DNA from: Pseudomonas frederiksbergensis
Lineage (GTDB): Bacteria; Pseudomonadota; Gammaproteobacteria; Pseudomonadales; Pseudomonadaceae
Direction of reading: 5' to 3'
Assembly: GCF_001874645.1 (NCBI RefSeq)
Contig: NZ_CP017886.1
Span: 3,286,001 to 3,350,000, forward strand
DNA: 64,000 bases
The position numbers and the translations under genes are program-made. Shown piece after piece: positions 19,161 to 27,874 of the stretch (the stretch's first letter is position 1; every line of letters starts with the position of its first letter). Below the pieces are notes generated by a model that did no database searches, had not been told where the DNA came from, and saw nothing but the letters and a program-made list of their open reading frames with translations.

Positions 19161-19832
19161 ATGGCCCCACGAATAAAAACCAGCGAGCGCATCGTGCAGA
19201 ACAGCCTGGAGCTGTTCAATCAGCAAGGCGAACGCAGTATCAGCACCAACCATATCGCCGCGCACATGGAAATTTCTCCGGGCAACCTGTACTACCACTT
19301 CCCCAACAAGCAGGCGATCATTGCCGTGTTGTTCAGTGAGTACGAAGCCTTGGTAGAGAGCTTCCTGCGGCCACCCCAGGGCCGTGCCGCGACCGTTGAA
19401 GACAAGCGCTTCTACTTGAAGGAACTATTGTCTGCCATGTGGCGGTATCGGTTTTTGCACCGTGACCTCGAGCACTTGCTCGACAACGATGTGGAGCTGG
19501 CTGCCCGCTACCGGCGTTTTTCCCAACGTTGCCTGATCCAGGGCACGGCGATTTACGCAGGCTTCGTCGACGCCGGCATCCTGTGCATGGACGAGGTCCA
19601 GATCGAATCCCTGACGCTCAATGCCTGGATCATCCTCACGTCCTGGGTGCGTTTTCTGTGTACCACACGGGAAAATTCCAACCATCTCAGCGAGCAAGCC
19701 ATTAAACGTGGCGTGTATCAGGTGCTGGTGCTGGAAGCAGGATTTGTCACGGAGCAAGCCCGCGAGGCGGTCAATGCCTTGTTCGAGGAGTTTTACGTGC
19801 CGTTGGCCCAGGCGCTGGAAGAAGTGCAGTAG
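19161..19832 (+). CDS. TetR/AcrR-family transcriptional regulator
   Basis: A 223-residue regulator. The N-terminal helix-turn-helix covers about residues 10–55 ('ISTNHIAAHMEISPGNLYYHFPNKQAII'), the canonical TetR recognition helix region. The C-terminal ligand domain is unremarkable. It is divergent from the aldehyde dehydrogenase–lipoprotein–GMC operon, with a 16-bp palindrome between them, so it most likely represses that operon and itself until an inducer (perhaps the alcohol or aldehyde substrate) binds. Confidence 0.9.
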   Translation: MAPRIKTSERIVQNSLELFNQQGERSISTNHIAAHMEISPGNLYYHFPNKQAIIAVLFSEYEALVESFLRPPQGRAATVEDKRFYLKELLSAMWRYRFLHRDLEHLLDNDVELAARYRRFSQRCLIQGTAIYAGFVDAGILCMDEVQIESLTLNAWIILTSWVRFLCTTRENSNHLSEQAIKRGVYQVLVLEAGFVTEQAREAVNALFEEFYVPLAQALEEVQ

Positions 19833-19849
19833 GATCGAGCAAAGACATA

Positions 19850-19912
19850 GGGGGTGTTCTCAATTAGTTTCCACAACCCGGCGCGGAGTGGAAACTAATT
19901 GAGAACACCCCC
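19850..19912. repeat. Perfect 25-bp inverted repeat (hairpin) of unknown type
   Basis: Arms 19850–19874 and 19888–19912 are exact reverse complements (outer end GGGGGTGTTCTCAATTAG) around a 13-base loop AACCCGGCGCGGA. It is AT-richer than its neighbours and unlike the REP classes elsewhere in the window. No T-run follows, so it is not a standard terminator. It lies between tetR and sseA. Confidence 0.85.
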
Positions 19913-19930
19913 TCACCACAGGAGCCCGCT

Positions 19931-20785
19931 ATGCCCATTGCGCAACTGATCAGCCCGAACGCCCTGGACCAGAAAAAGAATCAGGCCGGGTGGGTGATTC
20001 TGGATTGTCGTTTTGCCCTTGAAGACCCTGATTACGGCCAGCGCAGCTATGCCGAAGGGCATATCGCCGCGGCCTCGTTTGCTGATCTGGAACGTGACCT
20101 CAGCGGGCCAGTGGTCAAGGGTGTCACCGGTCGCCATCCATTGCCGACGCCGCACCACTTGATTCAGCGCTTGCAGGATTGGGGCATCAGCAACGACAGC
20201 GAAATCGTTTTGTATGACGACGGTCCCGGCATGTATGCCGCGCGAGCCTGGTGGTTGCTGGCGTGGCTGGGCAAACGCGATGGCGTGTTCATTCTCGACG
20301 GTGGCCTCAAGGCCTGGCACGCGGTGGGTTTACCGCTGAGCCTGGATGCACCGGCAATCACCCGTGGGTCCTTCACCGGTGCGCCCGACCACACTTTGTC
20401 AGTGAGTGCCGAGGAACTGCAGCAACGCCTCGGCCAACCGGCGATGACCTTGCTCGACGCCCGGGGCCTACCGCGTTTTCGTGGCGAGGTCGAGCCGATT
20501 GACCCAGTCGCCGGGCACATTCCTGGCGCGCAATGCGCAGCCTTCACGGACAACCTGGGCGTGGACGGGCGTTTCCTTCCCGCTGATCAGCTCAAGCAGC
20601 GCTTTGCCGCGAAACTGGGTGATCGTTCGCCGACCGAGCTGGTGGCGTATTGCGGCTCGGGCGTGACCGCGTGTCATAACCTGTTTGCGTTGTGCCTGGC
20701 CGGTTATCCATTGGGCTCGCTGTATGCCGGGTCGTGGAGCGAATGGATTACCGATCCGACGCGCAAGATTGCCACCGGCGATTAA
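19931..20785 (+). CDS. sseA: 3-mercaptopyruvate/thiosulfate sulfurtransferase
   Basis: A 284-residue two-domain rhodanese. The N-terminal domain (about 10–135) is inactive. The C-terminal domain (about 155–280) has the catalytic loop C241-G-S-G-V-T-A, the 3-mercaptopyruvate sulfurtransferase type rather than the CRxGxT of thiosulfate sulfurtransferases. The linker 'ARGLPRFRGEVEPIDPVAGHIPGA' is typical of SseA. A strong ribosome site (AGGAGCC) precedes ATG. It transfers sulfur from 3-mercaptopyruvate to thiol or cyanide acceptors in the cytoplasm. Convergent with the hydrolase gene downstream. Confidence 0.93.
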   Translation: MPIAQLISPNALDQKKNQAGWVILDCRFALEDPDYGQRSYAEGHIAAASFADLERDLSGPVVKGVTGRHPLPTPHHLIQRLQDWGISNDSEIVLYDDGPGMYAARAWWLLAWLGKRDGVFILDGGLKAWHAVGLPLSLDAPAITRGSFTGAPDHTLSVSAEELQQRLGQPAMTLLDARGLPRFRGEVEPIDPVAGHIPGAQCAAFTDNLGVDGRFLPADQLKQRFAAKLGDRSPTELVAYCGSGVTACHNLFALCLAGYPLGSLYAGSWSEWITDPTRKIATGD

Positions 20786-20787
20786 CC

Positions 20788-21786
20788 TTATTCGGGACCT
20801 GCGTTGGCCAGCCAATACGGGATGCGCCGTTCCAGGTAGTAGCCGGGGGTGCGGAATGTGCCGTCGACAAAGCCGACATGCCCGCCCTTGGCCTGTAATT
20901 CGAACTGCGTGCTGTCTGACAATTCGCTGGTTTGCGGCAAGCTGTGGAGAAACACGAACGGATCGTCTGCCGCGTGAATGATCAGCGTCGGCGTGCGGAT
21001 TTCACCGAGAAAATAGCGGCTGGAGGCGCGGCGATAGTAATCCTGCGCATCCCTGAATCCGTTCAGCGGTGCGGTCACCCGGCCATCGAAATCCCAGAAA
21101 GTGCGCATGTTTTCCAGTGATCCGAGTTTGGCCAGGGTTTCCAGACCCTCGTGGTGGCCGTCGTGCAGAAATTTCTGCTGCTTGTTCTTGATGTAAGCGA
21201 GCATCTCGCGCATGAAGTGCGCTTGATAGAGCCTGGAAAAGCCTTGGCCGATGCGGTCGGCGCACTGGTCCAGGCGAAAGGGCACCGAAACCGCCACAGC
21301 GCCCTGCAACTGACTGCCGCTGCCGGTTTCCCCCAGGTGTTTGAGCAGCACGTTGCCCCCCAGCGAATAGCCGACCGCGTACAGCGGCGCCGAGGGTCGA
21401 GTGGCTCGGAGGTGGTTGATCGCCGCCGCAAGGTCTTCGCTGGCGCCGGAGTGATAGCTGCGCGGCAACAGATTCGGTTCACCCGAACAGCCGCGCCAGT
21501 TCAACGCCACACTGGCCCAGCCTTGGCTGGACAGGGCTTTTTGCAGGCCGGCGACATAGGGTGAGTTTGAAGAACCGGTTAAACCGTGCAGCACCAGCAC
21601 CAAGGGTGCATCGGCGATGTGCGGCCCGTGCCAGTCGAGGTCGAGGAAGTCACCATCGTCGAGCCACAGGCGTTCGCGTTGTCGATCCAGGTGCGTGGTA
21701 GTGCGCCACAGTGGCCCCCACAAGGTTTGCAGGTGCGGGTTGCCGAGGCCGAAGGCGGGGGTGAAACGATCTGGCGGTGTAGGCAC
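20788..21786 (-). CDS. YheT-family alpha/beta hydrolase
   Basis: About 332 residues from a GTG at 21786; a GTG at 21840 would add 18 residues, and the sequence does not decide between them. The family N-terminus 'FTPAFGLGNPHLQTLWGPL' follows directly. The catalytic serine is in the nucleophile elbow 'GYSLGGN', the oxyanion region is 'VLHGLTGSS', and the acid/base residues lie in 'HAADDPF' and 'KGGHVGFV'. Members are putative esterases of unknown substrate. It lies downstream of rsmD on the same strand and ends two bases from the convergent sseA stop. Confidence 0.85.
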   Translation of the reverse strand: MPTPPDRFTPAFGLGNPHLQTLWGPLWRTTTHLDRQRERLWLDDGDFLDLDWHGPHIADAPLVLVLHGLTGSSNSPYVAGLQKALSSQGWASVALNWRGCSGEPNLLPRSYHSGASEDLAAAINHLRATRPSAPLYAVGYSLGGNVLLKHLGETGSGSQLQGAVAVSVPFRLDQCADRIGQGFSRLYQAHFMREMLAYIKNKQQKFLHDGHHEGLETLAKLGSLENMRTFWDFDGRVTAPLNGFRDAQDYYRRASSRYFLGEIRTPTLIIHAADDPFVFLHSLPQTSELSDSTQFELQAKGGHVGFVDGTFRTPGYYLERRIPYWLANAGPE

Positions 21787-21858
21787 GGTAATTCTCGATG
21801 CAGCGGTGCGTGCCTGGGGCGGGAGACCCCAGGAACACACCTTGTTCAGGCCGGTGGA

Positions 21859-22476
21859 TTAACCGGCGATCTCTGCCGTACGGTGCCACAACGCGTAGTA
21901 GACCCGCCCGGATTTTTGCTCCCGGTGCAGGCGCCAGCCCCCTGGCAGACCGAGGGTCGATGGCGCGGTTTCACTTTCAGTGTAGATCCATGCGTCGTCG
22001 GCCAGCCATTGGCGCTCTTCAAGCAGTGTACAAACGGCGGGCAACAGGTTCTGGTTGAACGGCGGATCGAGGAATACCAGGTCGTAGGCGATCGCTGGCT
22101 GGGTTTCCAGGTAACGCAAGGCGTCGGCGGTCTGCACCTGGCCAACGGTGCAGCGCAGCGTTCCCAAATGCTCTTTCAGGCTGGAAACCGCCAGGCTGCT
22201 GGCGTCCAGCGCCTGGCCCATGGCGGCGCCACGGGACAGCGCTTCAAGGAACAGCGCGCCGCTGCCGGCAAACGGGTCGAGCACTTTGGCCCCGGCAACG
22301 TACGGCGCGAGCCAATTGAACAGGGTTTCACGCACGCGGTCGGGCGTCGGACGCAGGCCCGGAGCGTCAGGGAAGCTCAGGCGACGGCTACGCCATTCGC
22401 CGCCGATGATGCGCAATTGGTTCACACCGTTGTGGACGTTGTGAACGGGTTTTTTAGGACGCGATGGGCTGGCCAT
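21859..22476 (-). CDS. rsmD: 16S rRNA (guanine-966-N2)-methyltransferase
   Basis: A 205-residue Rossmann-fold methyltransferase. 'VLDPFAGSGALFLEALSRGA' is SAM motif I and 'LVFLDPPFNQNL' is the catalytic (D/N)PPF motif of N2-guanine and N6-adenine methylases. 'RIIGGEWRSRRLSFP' at the start is typical for RsmD. It methylates G966 of 16S rRNA in the assembling small subunit. The ATG shares one base with the stop codon of the upstream M16 peptidase gene, so it is translationally coupled. Confidence 0.95.
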   Translation of the reverse strand: MASPSRPKKPVHNVHNGVNQLRIIGGEWRSRRLSFPDAPGLRPTPDRVRETLFNWLAPYVAGAKVLDPFAGSGALFLEALSRGAAMGQALDASSLAVSSLKEHLGTLRCTVGQVQTADALRYLETQPAIAYDLVFLDPPFNQNLLPAVCTLLEERQWLADDAWIYTESETAPSTLGLPGGWRLHREQKSGRVYYALWHRTAEIAG

Positions 22477-23966
22477 TAATGCTCCGGAACCCCGAGCGGC
22501 TGCTCGGAAGGTTTGTCAGTTGGGGCCGGTAACGGCTTTTGCGGCACGGTCGGGCCAGCAGAAACGATGACCATTTTGTCCGTGCTCAGGTGTTTGTTCA
22601 TTGCCGCGGTGACTTGCTCGACGGTCAGGCTCTGGGACTGCTGCATGAAGTCTTCGAGGTAGCTCAGCGGCAAGTCATAGAAACCCATGGCGCCCAGTTG
22701 GCCGACGATATCGGCGTTGCTGGCAGTGGACAGCGGGAAGCTGCCGGCCAGTTCACGCTTGGCGTCGTCGAGCTCTTTCTGGGTCGGGCCGGTTTTAAGG
22801 TAGTCGGCGAGCACGTCCTGCACCAGTTTGAGCGTGCCTTCGCTCATTTCGGCGCGGGTTTGCAGGTTGATCATGAACGGACCACGGACCTGCATCGGCG
22901 TGAAGCCCGAGTAGACGCCATAGGTCAGGCCGCGTTTTTCCCGCACTTCGCTCATCAGTCGGGTGCCGAAGCCACCGCCACCGAGGATCTGGTTGCCCAA
23001 GGAGACGGCCGCGTAGTCCGGATCGTCACGGTCGATGCCCAATTGCGCAAGCATCAGGTTGGTTTGCTTGGACGGAAACTCGATGTGACCGGTGCTGGCT
23101 TTTGGTTCAACCGGTTGTTCGATTTTCGCCAGCGCCGGGCCTTTTGGCAGTGCGACGGACATCTGTGCGGCAATCGCTTCGGCTTCACTGCGCGACAAGT
23201 CACCCACCAGTGCAATCACTACGTTGCCTGCGGCGTAGGCTTTCTCGTGGAAGGCCCGCAATTGCGCCACGGTAATCGGCGGGACACTTTGCGCGTTGCC
23301 GTCGCTTGAGTGCGCGTAAGGGTGGTTGCCATACAGGCGGTTTATCAGCTCCAGGCTCGCCAGTTTGCCGGGGTTCTGCTTCTGGTACTCAAAACCGGCG
23401 AGCAGCTGGTTCTTGATTCGCGCCAGCGAGTCGGCCGGGAATGTCGGCTTGCCAACGACGTCAGCGAACAGCTTCAGGGCAGGTGTGCGTTTATCCACAT
23501 CGCTCAGGCTGCGCAACGAGGCGACGGCCATGTCTTTGTAGGCACCGTTGCCGAAGCTTGCGCCCAGGCCTTCGAAACCTTCAGCGATCTTGCCGACATC
23601 TTTGCCGGCGATGCCTTCGTTGAGCATGGCGTTGGTCAGCACGGCAAGACCTGGTTTGTCGCCGTCCTGGCTGCTGCCGGCGGCGAAGATCAGGCGCATG
23701 TCGAACATCGGCAGCTCGGGGGCGGCGACGAACAGCACCTTGGCGCCTTCAGCGGTTTTCCAGGTTTGCACGTCCAGCGTGCGGTGGCTCGGCGCTTTAC
23801 CGTCGAGTTCGGTCAGTGATTGCAGCTTTTTGCTGACCTTGGCCTGATCGAGGGCTTCGCTGGCGTTGGTCTCGGTCGAACGGCTGAAGTAAAAACCGAG
23901 CGAGCCGACCAGCGCGACGAGTACCAGGCCGATCAGGGCCAGGCGTGGTTTTTTACTCTCACTCAT
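22476..23966 (-). CDS. M16-family peptidase homologue, catalytically inactive partner
   Basis: A 496-residue M16 (insulinase-type) protein starting at ATG 23966; the start overlaps the stop of the preceding M16 gene by eight bases. An N-terminal signal anchor ('LALIGLVLVALVGSLGFYF') places it in the inner membrane or periplasm. The HxxEH zinc motif is missing: the equivalent stretch reads 'KPGLAVLTNAMLNEG'. The C-terminal 'RGLTYGVYSGFTP' region, which in M16 pairs provides the substrate-binding Arg/Tyr, is kept. This matches heterodimeric M16 pairs in which one subunit is catalytic and the other structural. Followed by rsmD. Confidence 0.88.
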   Translation of the reverse strand: MSESKKPRLALIGLVLVALVGSLGFYFSRSTETNASEALDQAKVSKKLQSLTELDGKAPSHRTLDVQTWKTAEGAKVLFVAAPELPMFDMRLIFAAGSSQDGDKPGLAVLTNAMLNEGIAGKDVGKIAEGFEGLGASFGNGAYKDMAVASLRSLSDVDKRTPALKLFADVVGKPTFPADSLARIKNQLLAGFEYQKQNPGKLASLELINRLYGNHPYAHSSDGNAQSVPPITVAQLRAFHEKAYAAGNVVIALVGDLSRSEAEAIAAQMSVALPKGPALAKIEQPVEPKASTGHIEFPSKQTNLMLAQLGIDRDDPDYAAVSLGNQILGGGGFGTRLMSEVREKRGLTYGVYSGFTPMQVRGPFMINLQTRAEMSEGTLKLVQDVLADYLKTGPTQKELDDAKRELAGSFPLSTASNADIVGQLGAMGFYDLPLSYLEDFMQQSQSLTVEQVTAAMNKHLSTDKMVIVSAGPTVPQKPLPAPTDKPSEQPLGVPEH

Positions 23967-25320
23967 GAGCGGCTTCCTCGGGCAGTGGCAGTACATGCGC
24001 AACGCTGAGACGTTCGCGAGTGAAATAGGTGCGGGCAGCTTTCTGGATATCTTCCGGGGTCACGCTTTGCAGCTCGGCGAGTTCGGTGTCCATCAACTTC
24101 CACGACAGACCGACGCTTTCCAGCTGACCAATGGCAGAGGCCTGACTGGTGATCGAGTCACGCTCATAGACCAGACCGGCAATCACTTGAGCGCGCACCC
24201 GTTCAACTTCGTCAGCCGACGGGGCAGTGGTTTTCAGCTGTTCGAGCAGTTTCCACAGACCGGCTTCGGCCTGGGCCATGGTTTTGTGTTTCTGGGTGTT
24301 CGGCGTCGCCGACAAGGTAAACAGGCTGTCACCGCGGCTGTAGGCGTCGTAGCTCGACGCACCGCCGGAGATCAGCTCTTCGCCGCGCTCCAGTTGTGCC
24401 GGAATACGCGCGCTGTAACCGCCATCAAGCAACGCCGCAATCAACCGCAGGGCATTGACCGAGCGCTTGTCTTGCGCAGTGGCGATGCTCGGCACGTTGA
24501 AGGCCAGCATCAGGCTCGGCAGTTGGGTCTGTACATGCAGGGTGATCTGGCGCTCGCCAGGTTCGGCCAGTTCCAGCGGAATCTTCGCCGGCGGCACGTC
24601 GCGCTTCGGGATCGGCCCGAAGTAGCGCTGAGCCAGGGCTTTGACTTCGTCCGGGGTTACGTCACCGACCACCACCAGCGTGGCATTGTTCGGCACATAC
24701 CAGGACGTGTACCAGTGGCGCAGCTCTTCGACCTTCATGCGGTCCAGGTCAGCCATCCAGCCGATGGTCGGCGTGTGATAACCGCTGGCCGGGTAGGCCA
24801 TGGCCTTGAAGCGCTCGTAAGCCTTGGCCATCGGCTTGTCGTCGGTGCGCATGCGGCGCTCTTCCTTGATCACTTCGATCTCGCGGCTGAACTCGTCGGC
24901 CGGCAGGCGCAGGTTGGCCATGCGGTCGGCTTCAAGCTCAAAGGCCACGCCCAGGCGATCACGGGCCAGCACCTGGTAATACGCGGTGTAGTCGTCGCTG
25001 GTGAAGGCGTTCTCTTCGGCGCCGAGGTCGCGCAGGATCAACGACGCTTCACCGGGGCCAACTTTCTCGCTGCCCTTGAACATCATGTGTTCCAGGGCGT
25101 GAGACAAACCGGTCTGGCCCGGGGTTTCGTAGCTGGAGCCAACCTTGTACCAGATCTGGGAAACCACCACGGGCGCCCGATGGTCTTCGCGCACGACGAC
25201 CTTGAGGCCATTGTCGAGGGTGAATTCGTGGGTCGGTTGAGGGTCGGCAGCCAAAGCTGAAAGGGGCAGACAAACTGTGCTGAGCAGCAGGCCAGCAGCG
25301 CGGCGGGCTAGAGCATTCAT
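23959..25320 (-). CDS. M16-family zinc metallopeptidase, catalytic subunit
   Basis: A 453-residue pitrilysin-class protease. The signal peptide (about residues 1–24, ending 'LSALAADP') indicates a periplasmic location. The inverted zinc motif HxxEH is intact in 'LSHALEHMMFKGS', with the third ligand glutamate in the downstream 'EIEVIKEERR' helix region. It is first in the operon M16–M16–rsmD, and overlaps the second M16 gene by eight bases. The pair probably forms a heterodimer that degrades periplasmic peptides; the substrate is unknown. Confidence 0.9.
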   Translation of the reverse strand: MNALARRAAGLLLSTVCLPLSALAADPQPTHEFTLDNGLKVVVREDHRAPVVVSQIWYKVGSSYETPGQTGLSHALEHMMFKGSEKVGPGEASLILRDLGAEENAFTSDDYTAYYQVLARDRLGVAFELEADRMANLRLPADEFSREIEVIKEERRMRTDDKPMAKAYERFKAMAYPASGYHTPTIGWMADLDRMKVEELRHWYTSWYVPNNATLVVVGDVTPDEVKALAQRYFGPIPKRDVPPAKIPLELAEPGERQITLHVQTQLPSLMLAFNVPSIATAQDKRSVNALRLIAALLDGGYSARIPAQLERGEELISGGASSYDAYSRGDSLFTLSATPNTQKHKTMAQAEAGLWKLLEQLKTTAPSADEVERVRAQVIAGLVYERDSITSQASAIGQLESVGLSWKLMDTELAELQSVTPEDIQKAARTYFTRERLSVAHVLPLPEEAAHE

Positions 25321-25664
25321 TCGTTTTTAAACCTGTTGGGCTGCCCGCGTGGTCTTAGCGTCGGCGGGCTAGAGGGTGCTAGGATACTGATCCGTTTTAC
25401 TGGCGGCCACGCCTATCAGGCCTTTGATCGGTCAGCAGGCTGTATGGGTTTGCGGAAGAAGCTTTGGGTTTATCAGCTAAACTCCGCGTTTTCGCCGACG
25501 ATGCCGTTCCAGTCTTTTGTATTAGTCGACTTTTGAGGTGCTGTTGAGCACTTCGACAAAATGTTGCGCGCGAACAAGCTGGGTGAAACGCAGTCTGTTC
25601 TGCATCGAATATTTATTTGCCGAGGCGCCATTGGCGCGTCGCTACCGTGAGATAGCCGTCCTCC
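25321..25664. other. 344-bp divergent intergenic region (M16 operon / ftsY)
   Basis: This gap holds the promoters of the M16 peptidase operon (leftward) and ftsYEX (rightward). The only structures I see are a small GTGCT–gttg–AGCAC hairpin at about 25540–25553 and A/T-rich stretches before ftsY (AATATTTATTT near 25609). No convincing gene or repeat is present. Open frames here lack ribosome sites and family features. Confidence 0.6.
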
Positions 25665-27206
25665 ATGTTTGGTTCCAACGACGACAAGAAGACCCCAGCT
25701 GCGGCTGGCGAGAAGAAAAGCCTGTTCGGATGGCTGCGCAAAAAACCGCAGGAACCCGTCGTCGAACAGCCACAGCCACTTTCCGAGATTGCGCCTGAGC
25801 CGGTAATAGAAGCTGCGCCCGTTGCGCCGGCCCCCGTGGTCTCGCCGATAGCCGAGTCCGTGCTGCAACCGGTGGTCGAGCCACAGCCTGCGCCAGTGGC
25901 AGAAGTCGCGCACACACCGTGGTTGACGTTGCCGGTGGCAGAAGAGCCGGTGGCTCTGGTTGAAGACGAACTGGCGCCGCATGTCACACCACCGATTCCT
26001 GCGCCGACGGTGGTCCAGCAAGCCGTCGAGCTGCTGGTCGTCGAGCCGGTCCCCGTCATCGAACCGGCGGCTGAACAGCTGATCGTTGATGAGCCTGATC
26101 TGCCTGAACCGGTGATTGCGGCATTTGTTGTGCCAGAACCTGCGCCACAGCCTGCCCCGGTACCCGTCCCAACGCCGGCACCGGTAGTCGTAGCGGCACC
26201 GGTAACGCCACCAGCTCCGGTCGTTCCGGTTACGGCTCCGGTGGAAGCCGAACCGGTTCGCACCGAAGAAACCAAAGCCGGCTTCTTCGCGCGCCTCAAG
26301 CAAGGTCTGTCGAAAACCAGCGCCAGCATCGGCGAGGGCATGGCCAGCCTGTTCCTCGGCAAAAAACTGATCGACGACGAACTGCTCGAAGACATCGAAA
26401 CCCGCCTGTTGACCGCTGACGTCGGCGTTGAAGCCACGTCGGTGATCATCCAGAGCCTGACCCAGAAGGTCGCGCGCAAACAACTGGCCGACGCCGATGC
26501 GCTGTACAAATCCTTGCAGGCCGAGCTTGCCAGCATGCTCAAGCCTGTCGAGCAGCCGCTGAAAATCACCTCGCAGAACAAGCCGTTCGTGATTCTGGTG
26601 GTCGGCGTCAACGGCGCCGGCAAAACCACCACCATCGGTAAATTGGCGAAGAAGCTGCAACTTGAAGGCAAGAAAGTCATGCTCGCGGCGGGTGACACCT
26701 TCCGTGCCGCGGCGGTCGAGCAATTGCAGGTCTGGGGCGAGCGCAACAAGATCCCGGTGATCGCTCAGCACACCGGCGCCGACTCGGCTTCGGTTATCTT
26801 CGATGCGGTACAAGCCGCCAAGGCCCGTGGGATTGACGTGCTGATCGCCGACACCGCCGGTCGCCTGCACACCAAAGACAACCTGATGGAAGAGCTGAAA
26901 AAGGTTCGCCGGGTGATCAGCAAACTCGACGCCGATGCGCCGCATGAGGTGCTGTTGGTGCTCGACGCCGGTACTGGCCAGAACGCCATCAACCAGGCCA
27001 AACAATTCAACCAGACGGTCGAACTGACCGGCCTGGCCCTGACCAAGCTCGATGGCACGGCCAAGGGCGGGGTGATTTTCGCCCTGGCCAAGCAGTTTGG
27101 TCTGCCAATTCGCTACATCGGTGTCGGTGAAGGCATTGATGACTTGCGTACCTTTGAAGCAGAACCCTTTGTCCAGGCACTGTTTGCCGAGCGGGAGCGT
27201 TCATGA
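25665..27206 (+). CDS. ftsY: Signal recognition particle receptor FtsY
   Basis: A 513-residue SRP-receptor GTPase. The N-terminus 'MFGSNDDKKTPAAAGEKKSLFGWLRKK' holds a basic amphipathic membrane-targeting helix. A Pro/Val/Ala/Glu-rich linker of about 170 residues follows (roughly 30–200). The N domain begins near residue 205 and the G domain has the P-loop GVNGAGKT at 314–321, 'DTAGRLHTKDNLMEEL' and 'TKLDGTAKGG'. It docks SRP–ribosome complexes at the inner membrane with Ffh. The stop codon overlaps the ftsE start (ATGA). Confidence 0.97.
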   Translation: MFGSNDDKKTPAAAGEKKSLFGWLRKKPQEPVVEQPQPLSEIAPEPVIEAAPVAPAPVVSPIAESVLQPVVEPQPAPVAEVAHTPWLTLPVAEEPVALVEDELAPHVTPPIPAPTVVQQAVELLVVEPVPVIEPAAEQLIVDEPDLPEPVIAAFVVPEPAPQPAPVPVPTPAPVVVAAPVTPPAPVVPVTAPVEAEPVRTEETKAGFFARLKQGLSKTSASIGEGMASLFLGKKLIDDELLEDIETRLLTADVGVEATSVIIQSLTQKVARKQLADADALYKSLQAELASMLKPVEQPLKITSQNKPFVILVVGVNGAGKTTTIGKLAKKLQLEGKKVMLAAGDTFRAAAVEQLQVWGERNKIPVIAQHTGADSASVIFDAVQAAKARGIDVLIADTAGRLHTKDNLMEELKKVRRVISKLDADAPHEVLLVLDAGTGQNAINQAKQFNQTVELTGLALTKLDGTAKGGVIFALAKQFGLPIRYIGVGEGIDDLRTFEAEPFVQALFAERERS

Positions 27207-27874
27207 TTCGTTTCGAACAGGTCGGTAAGCGCTATCCGAACGGTCACGTCGGCTTGCATGAGCTGAGCTTTCGAGTCCGTCGGGGCGAGTTCTTGTTTGT
27301 CACCGGCCACTCTGGCGCCGGTAAAAGTACCTTGCTGCGGCTGTTGCTGGCCATGGAGCGTCCGACCACCGGCAAACTGCTGCTGGCCGGGCAGGACCTG
27401 GCCACCATCAGCAACGCACAGATTCCGTACCTGCGTCGGCAGATTGGTGTGGTGTTCCAGAACCACCAGTTGCTGTTCGACCGCACCGTGTTCAACAACG
27501 TCGCCTTGCCGTTGCAGATTCTCGGCTTGTCCAAGGCTGAAATTGCCAAGCGAGTGGATTCGGCTCTGGAGCGTGTGGCGCTCTCGGACAAGACCGATCT
27601 CTACCCGGGCGACCTGTCCACCGGTCAGCAACAGCGCGTCGGCATTGCCCGCGCCATCGTCCATCGCCCGGCCTTGCTGCTGGCAGACGAACCGACCGGT
27701 AACCTCGACCCGCGTCTGGCGGCAGAAATCATGGGCGTCTTTGAAGACATCAACCGTCTGGGCACCAGCGTACTGATCGCCAGTCACGATTTGGCGCTGA
27801 TCGCCCGCATGCGCCATCGCATGCTGACCTTGCAGCGTGGCCGATTGATCGGCGACGGGGAGGCCGGGGTATGA
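27203..27874 (+). CDS. ftsE: Cell division ATP-binding protein FtsE
   Basis: A 223-residue ABC ATPase. Walker A GHSGAGKS is at residues 35–42, the signature is 'LSTGQQQRV', Walker B is 'LLLADEPTGNLD', and the H-loop is in 'IASHDLALI'. With FtsX it forms the divisome complex that activates periplasmic peptidoglycan hydrolases through a coiled-coil activator. ATG overlaps the ftsY stop and its own stop overlaps the ftsX start by four bases, so ftsYEX is one coupled operon. Confidence 0.97.
   Translation: MIRFEQVGKRYPNGHVGLHELSFRVRRGEFLFVTGHSGAGKSTLLRLLLAMERPTTGKLLLAGQDLATISNAQIPYLRRQIGVVFQNHQLLFDRTVFNNVALPLQILGLSKAEIAKRVDSALERVALSDKTDLYPGDLSTGQQQRVGIARAIVHRPALLLADEPTGNLDPRLAAEIMGVFEDINRLGTSVLIASHDLALIARMRHRMLTLQRGRLIGDGEAGV

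Noticed and set aside
19850..19912. Rho-independent terminator for tetR
   Set aside because: The stem is long and perfect but no T-run follows on either strand. I list it as a repeat of unknown type.
25336..25536. A 66-codon frame in the M16/ftsY gap
   Set aside because: No ribosome site, no motif, and it lies where promoters of two divergent operons must be.
25473..27005. A 510-codon minus-strand frame rich in Arg, Gly and Asp over ftsY
   Set aside because: It mirrors the repetitive Pro/Val/Ala linker of ftsY and has no family features.
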